64,000 nucleotides of DNA. Source: Paenibacillus cremeus (GTDB taxonomy: Bacteria > Bacillota > Bacilli > Paenibacillales > NBRC-103111). Shown in pieces: positions 43,171 to 53,007 of this stretch (position 1 is its first letter; the number at the start of each line of letters is the position of its first letter). The position numbers and the translations under genes were made by a program. Location: positions 30,884 through 94,883 of the forward strand of contig NZ_VNJI01000026.1 of assembly GCF_007786445.1 (NCBI RefSeq), read 5' to 3'. A model generated the notes under the pieces. That model was given only the letters and a program-made list of their open reading frames with translations, had not been told where the DNA came from and did no database searches.

Positions 43171-43896
43171 TTATTTAATTCCTTGAATTAGTTCATTTAA
43201 CGCTTTGGTTAAACCATCATTCAATTGAGTCATAACCTGCTTGTCGATCGGAGTTTTTTGCGAGCCTGCTACTTCTGGGTTCAGACTTTTCTCGATTTTT
43301 TCGTACAAATCGGCACTGCGCGGCGGCACTCCATCTTCGAATGTTTTCCATACATCCTCCAGCTTTGGAGCAAGTTCCTTCACTTTAGCATCATTGCCCG
43401 CTGCAATTTCCTTCTTAAGCTCAGCGGTCGTTGCAAGCATTTGGTTCGCTCCTGCTTTCACTTGATCTACGGGGATGAGCTTCGCAGATAGATCAAATAA
43501 GGTTTGGATCAACTGGTTATCGATTTTTAAGATTGCATCTTTATCTATTTTCGCTGCCTTTGCTCCCGATACGGCCGGGTTCAGGCTCTTCTCAACTTGT
43601 TCATAAAGATCAGGATATTTCGCTTTGACGCCATCCTCGAAAGTAGCCCATGTCTCTTCAAGCTTAGGTCCGGTTTCTTTGATTTTGGCCTCATCCCCGG
43701 CAGTCGCTGCTTTTCTAAGTTGCTTGGCGGTAGAAAGCAGTTTTGCCGTTCCATCTTTGACTGAGATTTCAGGGGACTTCGCTACCGTAGCGGCTGCATT
43801 TACGTTACCTTCAGGCTGTTTTGTACTGCCACAGGCGGAAAGTACGGATGCGGATATTGCTAAGACGATTAATAAATTCAGAAGCTGCTTTTTCAT
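43171..43896 (-). CDS. Lipoprotein with two tandem FTR1-associated domains
   Basis: A 241-residue lipoprotein (lipobox LSAC). After the signal, two copies of a ~95-residue helical domain follow: 'GPKLEETWATFEDGVKAKYPDLYEQVEKSLNP' in the first is echoed by 'APKLEDVWKTFEDGVPP...LYEKIEKSLNP' in the second. The same W-x3-E-D-x-V...Y-x3-E pattern appears twice in the exported N-terminal part of the adjacent FTR1 permease. It probably captures or delivers iron on the outer membrane face, like EfeO/EfeM. Start at ATG 43896 after GGAGGAACG; the open frame extends further upstream without an RBS. Confidence 0.8.
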   Translation of the reverse strand: MKKQLLNLLIVLAISASVLSACGSTKQPEGNVNAAATVAKSPEISVKDGTAKLLSTAKQLRKAATAGDEAKIKETGPKLEETWATFEDGVKAKYPDLYEQVEKSLNPAVSGAKAAKIDKDAILKIDNQLIQTLFDLSAKLIPVDQVKAGANQMLATTAELKKEIAAGNDAKVKELAPKLEDVWKTFEDGVPPRSADLYEKIEKSLNPEVAGSQKTPIDKQVMTQLNDGLTKALNELIQGIK

Positions 43897-43925
43897 AATT
43901 CGTTCCTCCAAAATTATTGGTAATA

Positions 43926-45392
43926 TTATTGAGCGACCGTCGTGCTTTGACGTTTTTTTAATTTCCCCCACACCACAACAAGGATTGCGCTGAGAATGAT
44001 CAAGATTTGGGGTACTATGCTTTGCCAAGAAGGGAAGAAGGCAAGGAAACCAATGCTCGGCAAGTATGGACTATTTGTCGTCGGGATTGCGCCGGCCAGC
44101 TGAAGGCTGTTCACACCCAGTCCGGTGAATTTAATGCATAAGTAAAGGACAATGACACTGGATACAAGGAAGAAAGGACGGATCGGTAGCTTAGCCCCGA
44201 TATACAGCATAATAAATGCAACGACAGCTAAAACCCCGAAGCCCACCAATATACCGAGAAGCAGCTGTTGCACGCTGATTTGATTCACCATTCCGATAAT
44301 AAATAATACCGTTTCTGTTCCTTCCCGAAATACGGCTAGGAAGGTTAGCACTCCAAGAGACACGATATTCCCTGTACTAAGCGCTGTTTGCGTTTTTTCT
44401 TTAATATATTGGTTCCATTGCTTAACGTTAGATTTGCTGTGAAGCCAGTAACTCATATAGAGGAGCATAACTGCAGCAAAAATGCCGGTCCAGCCGCCGA
44501 TTAAGAAATTGTTGTTCCCGAAAGCCCCTGAGGAGAAAATAAATTTGACGACCACAGCTATAGCTGCACTAACCAGTAGTCCTGCGAAAACGCCGCTCCA
44601 TATCCATAGCTTCCCTTTTTGATCCTTCGATTTCTTCATAAAGGCAAGCAGGGCACCCACGACAAGCAGTGCTTCCAGCCCTTCACGGATCGGAATCATG
44701 GCCGCATCCCACATTGTATAACTTGATTTTTGAGCTAACGGGGACAGATAGGCCATCATGTTGTCTATAAGTTTTACGGCATCGTCATATTTTCCCCCTG
44801 TGAGCATCGCATTGACTATGACCATGTCACGTTCGGAATCGCTATAAACCGTTGCGGATTGAGCGACGACGTTACCTTCAACGCTTAGCCAGCTCTCCCT
44901 TACTTTACTGATCGCTTTAACCGACTCTACTTGGTCGTTCTTTTGGGCGGCATTTTTTGTTTGCTCTAAGAGGGTGATAAAGTCTGGGAGTGTTATCATC
45001 TCTTCATTTCCCTGCGAAGTATTGGCGTACTGCCCGTTCGTGTACCGGATCAGCACCTGCTGCAAACCATCGAGCGCAGTGAGAATGTCCCCTTGCTTAT
45101 TAATCATAAACGCATACTCGGCCTGCCCCATCTGCGTCTCAATATCCTTGTAAGCCGCTTTGGAGTCCGTTTTAACGGTATCTTCCACTTCCATCCACGT
45201 ATCATGGAATTGGTCGTAGGTTTGTTTGGCTTTGTTTAAATCTTGCTTCGCCAAGTCGATGGATTGGCTTATGTAGTTTTTGGCTTGATTCATGTTCTCA
45301 ATGCCTTGGGTCGCTGCCCACGCCGTCAGGGGCATAAGAAGCATAATGAACAGCAGCGGAAGCACCAGAGAGGCAGTAGCCAATTTTCGCAT
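43926..45392 (-). CDS. FTR1 family iron permease
   Basis: This 488-residue high-affinity iron permease has a signal-like first helix and an exported N-terminal region with two helical repeats (about 28-110 and 125-215). Seven membrane helices follow. Both REGxE iron-binding motifs are present: 'IPIREGLEALLVVGALL' and 'AVFREGTETVLFIIG'. The lipoprotein gene lies 29 bases downstream in the same operon. The promoter region contains a Fur box, so it should be expressed under iron limitation. No EfeB-like peroxidase gene is present. Confidence 0.93.
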   Translation of the reverse strand: MRKLATASLVLPLLFIMLLMPLTAWAATQGIENMNQAKNYISQSIDLAKQDLNKAKQTYDQFHDTWMEVEDTVKTDSKAAYKDIETQMGQAEYAFMINKQGDILTALDGLQQVLIRYTNGQYANTSQGNEEMITLPDFITLLEQTKNAAQKNDQVESVKAISKVRESWLSVEGNVVAQSATVYSDSERDMVIVNAMLTGGKYDDAVKLIDNMMAYLSPLAQKSSYTMWDAAMIPIREGLEALLVVGALLAFMKKSKDQKGKLWIWSGVFAGLLVSAAIAVVVKFIFSSGAFGNNNFLIGGWTGIFAAVMLLYMSYWLHSKSNVKQWNQYIKEKTQTALSTGNIVSLGVLTFLAVFREGTETVLFIIGMVNQISVQQLLLGILVGFGVLAVVAFIMLYIGAKLPIRPFFLVSSVIVLYLCIKFTGLGVNSLQLAGAIPTTNSPYLPSIGFLAFFPSWQSIVPQILIILSAILVVVWGKLKKRQSTTVAQ

Positions 45393-45423
45393 GAATGTGT
45401 CCCTCTTTCTTTACTATTCCGAT

Positions 45424-45443
45424 ATGAGAATGATTATCATTTT
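45424..45443 (-). promoter_or_regulatory. Fur box of the FTR1 operon
   Basis: On the minus strand AAAATGATAATCATTCTCA closely matches the Fur consensus. It lies just downstream of the predicted transcription start, where binding would block transcription. Confidence 0.82.
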
Positions 45444-45455
45444 GAGTTCATGATT

Positions 45456-45484
45456 AGTTTACTTGAGAATTCTTCTCAGGTCAA
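45456..45484 (-). promoter_or_regulatory. Sigma-A promoter of the FTR1 operon
   Basis: Minus strand TTGACC (45484-45479), a 17-bp spacer and TAAACT (45461-45456). The spacer contains the palindrome TGAGAAGAATTCTCA, another possible operator. Confidence 0.72.
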
Positions 45485-45539
45485 TCGTTTTGAGGATTTT
45501 TTACTTTTTGTTTGTTACTGTTTTATGAATAATTGGAAT

Positions 45540-46308
45540 GACTATTGATCATAAATGATTATTGAAAATAGAAGGAATCTACCCGGGCTATATAGTTCAA
45601 TCGTGGTTTGGCCGATATAGTAACGATTGGGGGATTTATTTGAGTCTTAATCGGGATTTATTAATCCAAAAGCATCCAAGAAGGACGCGGTTGAGACTTC
45701 AGTGGGCACAAGCGATAGGAAACTGGTAGCATTCACATTGTACAGACTAATGATGATGGTGATGATGACCATGATGCTGCTGAGTCTTAAATTATTTTTA
45801 TTGAATCCAATCGACTTTTTTGGATGAAAATAATACTTTCTTTCCATCTTCACCTTTACTTGCTACATTACCTGACTACAATAAAAAAAGGCTGTCCCAT
45901 AAGCCGTGTCGCCGGACACAATCGTGTTGTGCTGCCGCGACGACCTGTTCGACGTAAGTTGGCAGAAGGCGTTGGCTTGTTCAGTTATGTCTGTGAAGCG
46001 TAGAAGCTGATCGAACAAAGACGGAATTCATTAAAACTATGGTTTTTCTACAAGGGTATTTCGCTATCCGAATCAATCGGTAATCCAATTTATTACTAAC
46101 ATCCAATTACAAGTGCATTCGTTTAGTCCACGTTATCATTGTATTCAGAGACGCAGAAAGCATTAGCAATTCGTTATTATACAAAAGCTCTGCAAAGGCA
46201 TTTTGAAGTGATTTTTTTGTGAAGCAGCCAATTGAGCTGCCTTCGAAACTCGAGACAAAGAGACCCGAGCCCATTGGGGCAAGATACAAACAATGTTATC
46301 CCAAAAAT
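45540..46308. other. Intergenic stretch with a possible small ORF and IS-end debris
   Basis: A minus-strand frame (45847-45647, 66 residues, AAGG before the ATG, one hydrophobic stretch) is possible but weak. 'AAAAAAAGGCTGTCCCATAAG' is avoided here in full; its core GGCTGTCCCATAAG near 45890 looks like the terminus of a common Bacillales insertion sequence, with no transposase left. Nothing else was recognised. Confidence 0.35.
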
Positions 46309-46334
46309 GAAAAAGCCGCATGATATGCGACTTT
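46309..46334 (-). terminator. Terminator of the alpha-mannosidase gene
   Basis: Minus strand AAAGTCGCAT-ATC-ATGCGGC followed by TTTTT, about 25 bases after the stop codon. Confidence 0.82.
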
Positions 46335-46358
46335 GAAATGAGATATGGTCGTCAGTGA

Positions 46359-49070
46359 TTATCTAGTTAGTCCAATCGTTATAATTTCACAAGAACCTAC
46401 CGGCAAACACATATTTGCTTCAATACGTTGGCCATGATTCTCCATAATGGTACTCTTGTACAATTCGTTATGAGGAACGTTTGAACGAAACTGCAAGCCT
46501 GTATGCTGGGAACTCATGTTATACCATCGAAGCATCAAATCGTCCGTTCCTTCATTTAATTTCATAGAGGAGAATGCCAGCTTCTCGCCTTCCCAATGGA
46601 ACGGCGCGAATGTAGGCCCCACTTTTCCCTGGTGAACACCTGTTTGACATAAGGTCCACGGAATTTGGAATTGGTATGCTTGCACATAGGCACCCGACTC
46701 TATGCCATCTCCGTTATGTGGTATGATGGCAATGCGGACGGTATGTTCGCCCTGACATTGCGCTTCAGGTGTCGGAAAAAAGCCCCAATCGCCAAGCTCG
46801 CCAACCGCTCGAAGCAGCGTCACGGCAATCGTATTGCGTTCATCACGCAAAACTTCATATTCGTTCAAGCCTAGATTCGCCACCACGAGGCCAGCCCCCT
46901 CTTCGCTGATGTCGACGAATGCCTGTTGATGCTGTGCATTGCTAGGATTTGTCCATTCGGCTGACGGTATATTATCACGCAGTGGGATTTCAAACAGGGT
47001 ATCCACGCGGTGAACGCTCATCTTCAAATCTGTCGGAAATAACATCCGCAACCGATGATCCTTGGCTTGGTTGTTAAAGGTAGCTGTAATCTCTACCCCT
47101 TTGCCGCTGCGGGACAAACTAACGACTGTACGAATCCGCATCGCCGTCATTTGCTCTGAACGCTGTGCTTTCCGGTGCTTAAAATGAACAAGACCGCTCT
47201 GCTCTTCCTTCAGCACATCGTCAGCGGACTCCGGAATTTCCCAGTCGTGTACGATTTCAAGTGCAGCCTGATATGGCGTATCCTGGAGCACCCGGATTTG
47301 AGCCTTCAACCCGGAGGTCGTTCGTGCGATTTCGCCATCCGGCTGTTTGTACATATATTCGTTACCAATATCCCCGGTATTCTCATAGATTCCCAAGTCG
47401 CGGTAAATTCGTCCGTTTAACTTATCTGTCAGATGGAATGAGCCGTTATCTTGGACTTCTATTTTTATCGATTCATTCTCTAGCCTATTGTTACCCGCTA
47501 CCAGCGAGGAAGCAGGAAGTTCCGCTACATGCTTAACCAGGGCATACGTCTTCCATCCCAAAGCAGGAACATGCTCTGCCTCAAAGGTTAGCTTCATCCT
47601 ACGACACATATATGGCTGGCGGAACTTGTCTTCCGGTAAATCATAACCGAATTGCTGACCGAGGTCTTGTATAGTGCATGGAATGGCATTGTCATACTCG
47701 TCTATCAGTGTCATATCTGAAAGATCGGCCGCTTTCATAAGATGAGCGGCCTCCTCAGGTTCATACCCATCTCGGAAGTACAAGCGTAAAACATCCAGCT
47801 CGACACTTACGACACCGCTGCGCTCCCAACCCGACGTATTAAATACAATGACGGGAAGGGCGTTGGATCCCTCTCTGTCAAAGCTCGATGTATCCACTGC
47901 TTCAGCAAGCGCTCGTTTGCTCTCATCGGCGATCGCTTCCGCCACATGCCGGCTTTTCGCAAAGCGCGTCACCATTTCGCGGTGCACCTCGTCTACGGAG
48001 CAGCCGCAAATGCTGTCATGTGGATGATTTTGCATCAGCGTTTTCCATGCATACGTGAACAGATGATAGGGGTATTTCTCCCCCGTGTCAAGGATATGCG
48101 CCAAAGCGGCGAGAGGTTCAGCCACCTTTTCCAGCATCGCCTGCCCCAGCTGATTCATCTGCTTCAAATAGATCCGGGCCGATGCGGTGTTGACAAGCGT
48201 ACCCCAACCGTCTGTACGTTGGCTCCGAAGCTCGCCTTTCACCGTAGAAAGCTCGTGGGGTAAGGAACGCTGAACCGCCTGCAGATAATCATTAAAATTG
48301 GAATGGATGAAGGTGATATCCGGATAGAGTTCGCGTGCCACCTCAAGTGCTTCCGGCAAATCCAATTGAACCGGCTGATGGTCGCAGCCATTCATAAAGA
48401 GAAGTTCGCCCATCGATGCGTATTTTTTAGCATCAGCCAGTTTCTTTTCCCAATACGCCTTCGCTTTTTCCTGTTCAATAGGAATTTCATAACCGTTATG
48501 GTACCAGTTGGCAAATAGAATACCGAGCACCTGGGAGCCATCCGGCCCTTCCCAAATCAGTTCCGAGAACGAGGATTCAAAATTGTCGCTAGATACGGTA
48601 TTGTTAAAGCCCGTCGGCTTTACACCCCTGCCAAACAGCGCATTCGCAATTCCGGACTGTCGCATCAATTGAGGTGTTTGACCTGCCAGACCGAATGTAT
48701 CCGGCCAATATCCGATCTTCGACACCGAGCCATATTTTTTCGCATCTTGGTGTCCAATTTGCATATTTCTTACGTTGGCTTCGCTGCTGGTCAAAAAAGC
48801 ATCTTGCAAAATATACCAAGGGCCGATCAAAATACGACCGTCCTGAACCAATTTAACCAATCGATCTTTTTGGTCCGATCTAGCCTGAAGATAGTCTTCA
48901 AGAATAATCGTTTGTCCATCCAAGAAAAAGCTGCGATAACTCGGTTCCTGATCCAATTTATCCAGAAGCGAATCCATAAGCTTTACGAGACGAACATGAT
49001 GCTTTTCATAAGGTAAGTACCATTCCCGGTCCCAATGGGTATGCGAGATGATATGAGCAGTTGTTCTCAT
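46359..49070 (-). CDS. Glycoside hydrolase family 38 alpha-mannosidase
   Basis: A 903-residue retaining alpha-mannosidase of family GH38 (MngB-like length). The zinc-binding N-terminus 'HIISHTHWDREWYLPYE' and the nucleophile block 'IGYWPDTFGLAGQTPQL' are clear, as is 'HPHDSICGCSVDEVHREM'. The C-terminal half is the beta-sandwich region. No signal peptide, so it acts on imported mannosides or mannosylglycerate-type substrates in the cytoplasm. It is monocistronic here with its own terminator and no PTS or ABC genes beside it. Confidence 0.93.
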   Translation of the reverse strand: MRTTAHIISHTHWDREWYLPYEKHHVRLVKLMDSLLDKLDQEPSYRSFFLDGQTIILEDYLQARSDQKDRLVKLVQDGRILIGPWYILQDAFLTSSEANVRNMQIGHQDAKKYGSVSKIGYWPDTFGLAGQTPQLMRQSGIANALFGRGVKPTGFNNTVSSDNFESSFSELIWEGPDGSQVLGILFANWYHNGYEIPIEQEKAKAYWEKKLADAKKYASMGELLFMNGCDHQPVQLDLPEALEVARELYPDITFIHSNFNDYLQAVQRSLPHELSTVKGELRSQRTDGWGTLVNTASARIYLKQMNQLGQAMLEKVAEPLAALAHILDTGEKYPYHLFTYAWKTLMQNHPHDSICGCSVDEVHREMVTRFAKSRHVAEAIADESKRALAEAVDTSSFDREGSNALPVIVFNTSGWERSGVVSVELDVLRLYFRDGYEPEEAAHLMKAADLSDMTLIDEYDNAIPCTIQDLGQQFGYDLPEDKFRQPYMCRRMKLTFEAEHVPALGWKTYALVKHVAELPASSLVAGNNRLENESIKIEVQDNGSFHLTDKLNGRIYRDLGIYENTGDIGNEYMYKQPDGEIARTTSGLKAQIRVLQDTPYQAALEIVHDWEIPESADDVLKEEQSGLVHFKHRKAQRSEQMTAMRIRTVVSLSRSGKGVEITATFNNQAKDHRLRMLFPTDLKMSVHRVDTLFEIPLRDNIPSAEWTNPSNAQHQQAFVDISEEGAGLVVANLGLNEYEVLRDERNTIAVTLLRAVGELGDWGFFPTPEAQCQGEHTVRIAIIPHNGDGIESGAYVQAYQFQIPWTLCQTGVHQGKVGPTFAPFHWEGEKLAFSSMKLNEGTDDLMLRWYNMSSQHTGLQFRSNVPHNELYKSTIMENHGQRIEANMCLPVGSCEIITIGLTR

Positions 49071-49260
49071 GCATTACTCCTCTTAATCTCCACTAAAGGA
49101 ATTATGTAGTGGTTGTTAGCTTTCATTTCACCTATACTATACCAGTTCATGACAATCTAATAAACTAACCTATTGTTACCGCTTATTCAAATTACATCAT
49201 CCCAGAACACTTCCACATTATTCACTTCGAATTGTCCACTAGCACCCATTCTTTTCCTTT

Positions 49261-49281
49261 CAACTATCGTACCCGTTAGCC
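49261..49281. repeat. Dispersed repeat module CTATCGTACCCGTTAG
   Basis: ACTATCGTACCCGTTAGCC, the closest match to the common 3' module of the intergenic repeats, without the 5' hairpin. Confidence 0.55.
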
Positions 49282-49371
49282 ATCCATGCCGCCATACGAC
49301 ACCACAGATTATGGAAGTAATTGCGTCCTTCCATGGGAGCGCAATGTACGATGGAGAGGCAATGTACTATT

Positions 49372-49524
49372 TTAAAGTGAATTTATGTAGTCAATTGTTT
49401 CTTTAGCCAAAGTATGTAGTTCTTCAAGTAATTCATTCTCAGTTGGCCATAAAGCAATTCGTAATAAATCTTCCTCAAGTACAATAGAAACATCTTTTGA
49501 TAATTCCCTAATCAAAGCAACCAT
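49372..49524 (-). pseudogene. Small open frame, probably a C-terminal gene remnant
   Basis: A 50-codon frame ending 'LHTLAKETIDYINSL' with good protein character ('LEEDLLRIALWPTENELLEE'). There is no RBS at its ATG, and the frame continues 12 codons upstream as 'GGCSWFSVMVALIREL', which looks like the interior of a protein. Family unknown. Confidence 0.4.
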
Positions 49525-49810
49525 TACGCTGAACCATGAACAACCACCTAATCGGCTACATTAACTTAAGTACTAATGCTCGTTTAACGTTCTCTGTTAG
49601 CGCAAACGTCATGGTTATTTAAGTTCTACTTGTTTTGCAACAATGTATATCTCGTTGCCTGAGTTTAGAAGTACCCTAGTCCTAAAATTCTCCCGAGCCT
49701 GTAATAACTTCTTGATCTGTACTAATAGACGAACATTCACCATTCGGAATGGCTTGATCAGATGAAGAGTGAATACGGTAATCAAGGATTTGCTAACTTC
49801 ATGTGGGAGC
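49525..49810. other. Non-coding gap upstream of the aldo/keto reductases' 3' end
   Basis: Contains a TTAACG...GTTAGCG repeat-like scrap (49584-49606) and a short minus-strand frame (about 38 codons, 'VLLNSGNEIYIVAKQVELK') that could be another remnant. No confident gene. Confidence 0.35.
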
Positions 49811-50602
49811 CTAATCCCTGATCCATTCTCGAAGTTTTGACTCTTCCTGTTGGGTCAGTGGACCACGATCAATAGCTGTCAGATTGGTATGTACCCATTC
49901 CTCTATTCTCATGGAAACAATCACACGATCAATCAGTCGCTGCCCAGCTACCCAGCGCAGTAGGATTTCGGCAACTGAACCTTTATTTCCTCCGATCTCA
50001 TCCAATTTCCAACCGCGGATAAAAGGAGATAGTGCGATCGCGGTCATCCCCATCTCTTTCGCTTTCAAGAACATCTCTTTGGAGCCTTGATTAAACGCAT
50101 TATAAGGTGCCAATACATAAGAAACCTGGTGATCAGCGGGTAGCTGGCACAAGTGTGCAAGTTTAACCATCCCGAGCGCTACTTTCTTGACCTTGCCCTC
50201 TTGCTTCCATTTTTTCGCGAGATCCAGTTCTTTATGAAGCTCCTCTGTATTTTTATGTACATGGATAACAAGGATATCAATATAGTTTGTTTGCAATTCC
50301 TCCAACATGACATTAATATGATGTGGTTCGTATGGGGTGTAATCAACCAACTTCGTTTCGGCAGCCGGCTGATTGAAAAAATTCCAGGCCATAATTACAG
50401 CCTCACTTCGCCGACCGAGTTCCTGCAAGACTGCCCCAAGGGCCACCCGTTCTTGATAATATGTAGTGTCGATAAAGCGGATTCCGTTATCGAGACAGGC
50501 GGATACAATATTGCACTGTTCGTCAAACGAGGCTTGCGGATCATTTCCCAGCTCCTGAATAAAAGAATGACCCCCGAGCCCCAACTTGGAATCGTTAACC
50601 AT
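49811..50602 (-). CDS. Aldo/keto reductase family protein
   Basis: A 263-residue (beta/alpha)8 NAD(P)H-dependent oxidoreductase. 'FIDTTYYQERVALGAVLQEL' carries the family Asp and Tyr, 'ILVIHVHKN' the His region, but the usual catalytic lysine position reads 'AVIMAWNFF', so the tetrad Lys is not obvious. ATG 50602, after GGGGG, is preferred to ATG 50644, which has no RBS. It lies 31 bases downstream of another aldo/keto reductase in the same direction. Confidence 0.82.
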   Translation of the reverse strand: MVNDSKLGLGGHSFIQELGNDPQASFDEQCNIVSACLDNGIRFIDTTYYQERVALGAVLQELGRRSEAVIMAWNFFNQPAAETKLVDYTPYEPHHINVMLEELQTNYIDILVIHVHKNTEELHKELDLAKKWKQEGKVKKVALGMVKLAHLCQLPADHQVSYVLAPYNAFNQGSKEMFLKAKEMGMTAIALSPFIRGWKLDEIGGNKGSVAEILLRWVAGQRLIDRVIVSMRIEEWVHTNLTAIDRGPLTQQEESKLREWIRD

Positions 50603-50633
50603 GTCTTCATTCCCCCCAGCTTTACAAAAATCA

Positions 50634-51614
50634 TTAGGATACATCGCTTATAATTTGCCTGATCAGTGTGGCTTCATCCGCAGTAATTGGCTTGCCGGCT
50701 GCTTCAGCATTCGACTCCACTTGGCGAGCATTTTTAAACCCTGGTATTACACAAGCATTGGGAGATTGGGTAAGTGCAAATTGTATCGCCACGCGAATCA
50801 AATCTTGCACTTCACCGCCAAAACGTTCCTTGATCGGTTGGAGCTTTTGCCGTATTTCCAGCAATCTTTCCCGAGAAAATGCTTGATTGCTAGAACGAAT
50901 ATCTCCTTCGCCAAACTGAGGCGGATTCTCCGGATCAAATTTATCCAACAATAAGCCTTGAGCCAGCGGTCCGAAAAGTACCATGCCCAGGTTTTGTTGT
51001 TCCGCCCAATGGAATAGATTTGTTGGCGATTGATCAAATTGATTGCCCAACGCATTGTAGTGGAACTGTAGTACATCTGGGCGAGTTATCGGACAAACCC
51101 GTATAAAATCCGCATAACTATAGGCAGACTGACCGATCACACGAATCTTACCTTCTTTTTGCAATTCTCGCATCGTTTCGGCAGCTTCTTCAAGATATAA
51201 ATCGTTCGGGCCAAAATTCGTATTATGAAAATAATAAATATCCAGGTAATCCGTCCCTAAATTCGTTAGCGACTGCTCAAGCTGATGACGGATGTGGACC
51301 GGCTGCATAGCATTAGGTGCAGTACCTTTAAACCATCCAACCTTGGATGCAATTATTAAAGAATCCCGCGAACTCTCATACAAAAATTTGCCTATGATTC
51401 TCTCAGAATGACCGTCGCCATACACATCCGCCGTGTCAAAATGATTGATACCTAATTCGTAAGCTTTTCGTAAACCGGCGAGAGATTCGTTATCATCGTT
51501 GCCAGACCATCCCACAGGATTTCCATCCCGCCACGAAGGGCCGCCGATAGCCCAGCATCCGAGGCTAACTTCACTCACACGAAGACCTGAACGTCCTAAT
51601 ACACGATATTCCAA
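50634..51614 (-). CDS. Aldo/keto reductase
   Basis: A 326-residue aldo/keto reductase with the complete tetrad: Asp and Tyr in 'HFDTADVYGDGHSE', Lys in 'IIASKVGWF' and His in 'DIYYFHNTNFGP'. The cofactor-binding C-terminus reads 'CVIPGFKNARQVESN'. It reduces an aldehyde or ketone with NADPH; substrate unknown. TTG start with GAGGTG nine bases upstream. First gene of a two-gene operon. Confidence 0.92.
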   Translation of the reverse strand: MEYRVLGRSGLRVSEVSLGCWAIGGPSWRDGNPVGWSGNDDNESLAGLRKAYELGINHFDTADVYGDGHSERIIGKFLYESSRDSLIIASKVGWFKGTAPNAMQPVHIRHQLEQSLTNLGTDYLDIYYFHNTNFGPNDLYLEEAAETMRELQKEGKIRVIGQSAYSYADFIRVCPITRPDVLQFHYNALGNQFDQSPTNLFHWAEQQNLGMVLFGPLAQGLLLDKFDPENPPQFGEGDIRSSNQAFSRERLLEIRQKLQPIKERFGGEVQDLIRVAIQFALTQSPNACVIPGFKNARQVESNAEAAGKPITADEATLIRQIISDVS

Positions 51615-52253
51615 GGATAATTACACCTCATTTACAAAGTATTTTTGTCCCGTACTAGGTCCTAGACCGATGTTCATCCTCATTTTTGTATATCTTTCAA
51701 CATTTTAATTATATCAGCGTAACTGCTTCATTTTAAGACGTGAAGAAAAGGTTACTCAGTTACCTAAAGTTAACTAAGACCTTACACGCTTGCCCTTTCT
51801 GAGAATAAATAATATCCGAAATCAGTTTACATAATTATTATGTAAACATAATGAGCCAGAGTGCTTGGCTTTCCCAATGATGCCGCAGCGGCCAGGTTCT
51901 TCTGAAGTCTTGTCAACAACAACTCTTACTCCTTCATATGACAAATTGGTAAGTAAATATTACCCGTCGCTCAATGGATCGCTATTTTCTAACGGCTTTA
52001 TTCTTATCCGCATTATAGGGACGCAATCCCTTGAGCCTAGGCCCTTTTTACGGCAAGCCGAAAATGCATATTCTAACCCATCTTCCTGCTCGCAGCCAGC
52101 GGTGCCTACACAGACGAAAACAAGGGATTGATCGGATCCGCCACCACTCAATTCACCATGTACACGACCAATTCATATTATTATAAGTAGGCATCTGTCC
52201 TGTATGTATAAATTAAATTGAGATTTCCTACAATTGTATTTGAGGTGAAACTA
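51615..52253. other. Non-coding gap with a repeat scrap
   Basis: No credible ORF. 'ACGAAAACAAGGGATTGATCGG' is the shared block at 52106-52127, resembling 40546-40566; its flanking CTATCGTAC module is missing. The promoter of the small gene at 52254 must lie at its right edge. Confidence 0.4.
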
Positions 52254-52400
52254 ATGGATAAAATTAATTTGGTTTCTGATAAAACTGTTGATTTCGAATC
52301 CTCTCCTGTTCCAGATAGTGAAGATCAACCGGTTAAAGTAGTCGACGAGAATTGGAAGCGGTATGAAGAATCCGCATGGTGGTGGGGATGGTATAATTAA
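52254..52400 (+). CDS. Small acidic protein with a Trp/Tyr-rich C-terminus
   Basis: A 48-residue protein starting at ATG 52254 with GAGGTGA six bases upstream. Residues 1-32 are acidic and polar; the last 15 ('WKRYEESAWWWGWYN') contain five Trp and two Tyr. A leader-like acidic part followed by an aromatic tail recalls precursor peptides, but no modification enzyme or exporter is adjacent. Function unknown. Confidence 0.6.
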   Translation: MDKINLVSDKTVDFESSPVPDSEDQPVKVVDENWKRYEESAWWWGWYN

Positions 52401-52485
52401 AGCCATCCCTAATTAGCCGCCCCCTGTTTTTCCCGCTTCAGCCTTTCTTCCAAGCCGAATACTTCTTCTGGAGATATCCGGTTAT

Positions 52486-52725
52486 TTGTTTATTTACTTT
52501 TACGACAAATGGAAAATAAAAGGCCTTGGCATCCCCTTCTATGTCTTCGGGGGGACGTTGCTCGGGACAGCTTTTGAGGCGCTCGCCGTAGTCTTCGGTG
52601 TGTTCCTTTATAAGGGATGGTCGCTTCGGTATTCTTTTCTTGTCTATCTTATCGTCCAACTAATGTTCGTCGCCGTCTTTCAAATCCTCATGAACGAATT
52701 CCATCGAGCGAGGGAGAAGAAATAA
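52486..52725 (+). pseudogene. Truncated membrane protein gene
   Basis: About 79 codons with two or three hydrophobic segments ('FYVFGGTLLGTAFEALAVVF', 'FLVYLIVQLMFVAVFQIL'). There is no RBS and the upstream sequence continues the homology-like pattern in another frame ('FFQAEYFFWRYP'), so it looks frameshifted and 5'-truncated. It faintly resembles CBO0543-type membrane proteins. A terminator lies about 100 bases downstream. Confidence 0.45.
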
Positions 52726-52820
52726 TCGCTACAATGCGTTCCGACTGCAGCTATGAGCTAAGTCACGCATGCTCCTCTCGTTGCCTTATCAGCATGAAAA
52801 GGTTGTCTATATTAAGTACG

Positions 52821-52858
52821 AAAGTCCTCGCGAACGTTCCACTGGGAGGACTTTTGTT
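52821..52858 (+). terminator. Terminator downstream of the truncated membrane protein
   Basis: AAAGTCCTC...GAGGACTTTT stem followed by GTT and a T-rich stretch. Confidence 0.7.
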
Positions 52859-52924
52859 CTTAATTAACTGGAGGAGGCAGTAAACGTTTAGAATGATCGG
52901 CAGCCGCAGCTTAAATGTTTATTA

Positions 52925-52945
52925 AAACTATTGTAATCCGTTAGT
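52925..52945. repeat. Dispersed repeat module
   Basis: AACTATTGTAATCCGTTAG, one of the recurring CTATYGTAMYCCGTTAG modules, between a remnant and the next gene. Confidence 0.45.
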
Positions 52946-53007
52946 ACGAGAATAAATAACCACTTAATTAATATTCCTCATTGCTTCCTGCTTTTATTGT
53001 TTATAGC

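Noticed and set aside
45722..45790. Poly-His reading (HHGHHHHHH) on the minus strand near 45750
   Set aside because: The frame is only a few codons long, bounded by stops and without a start.
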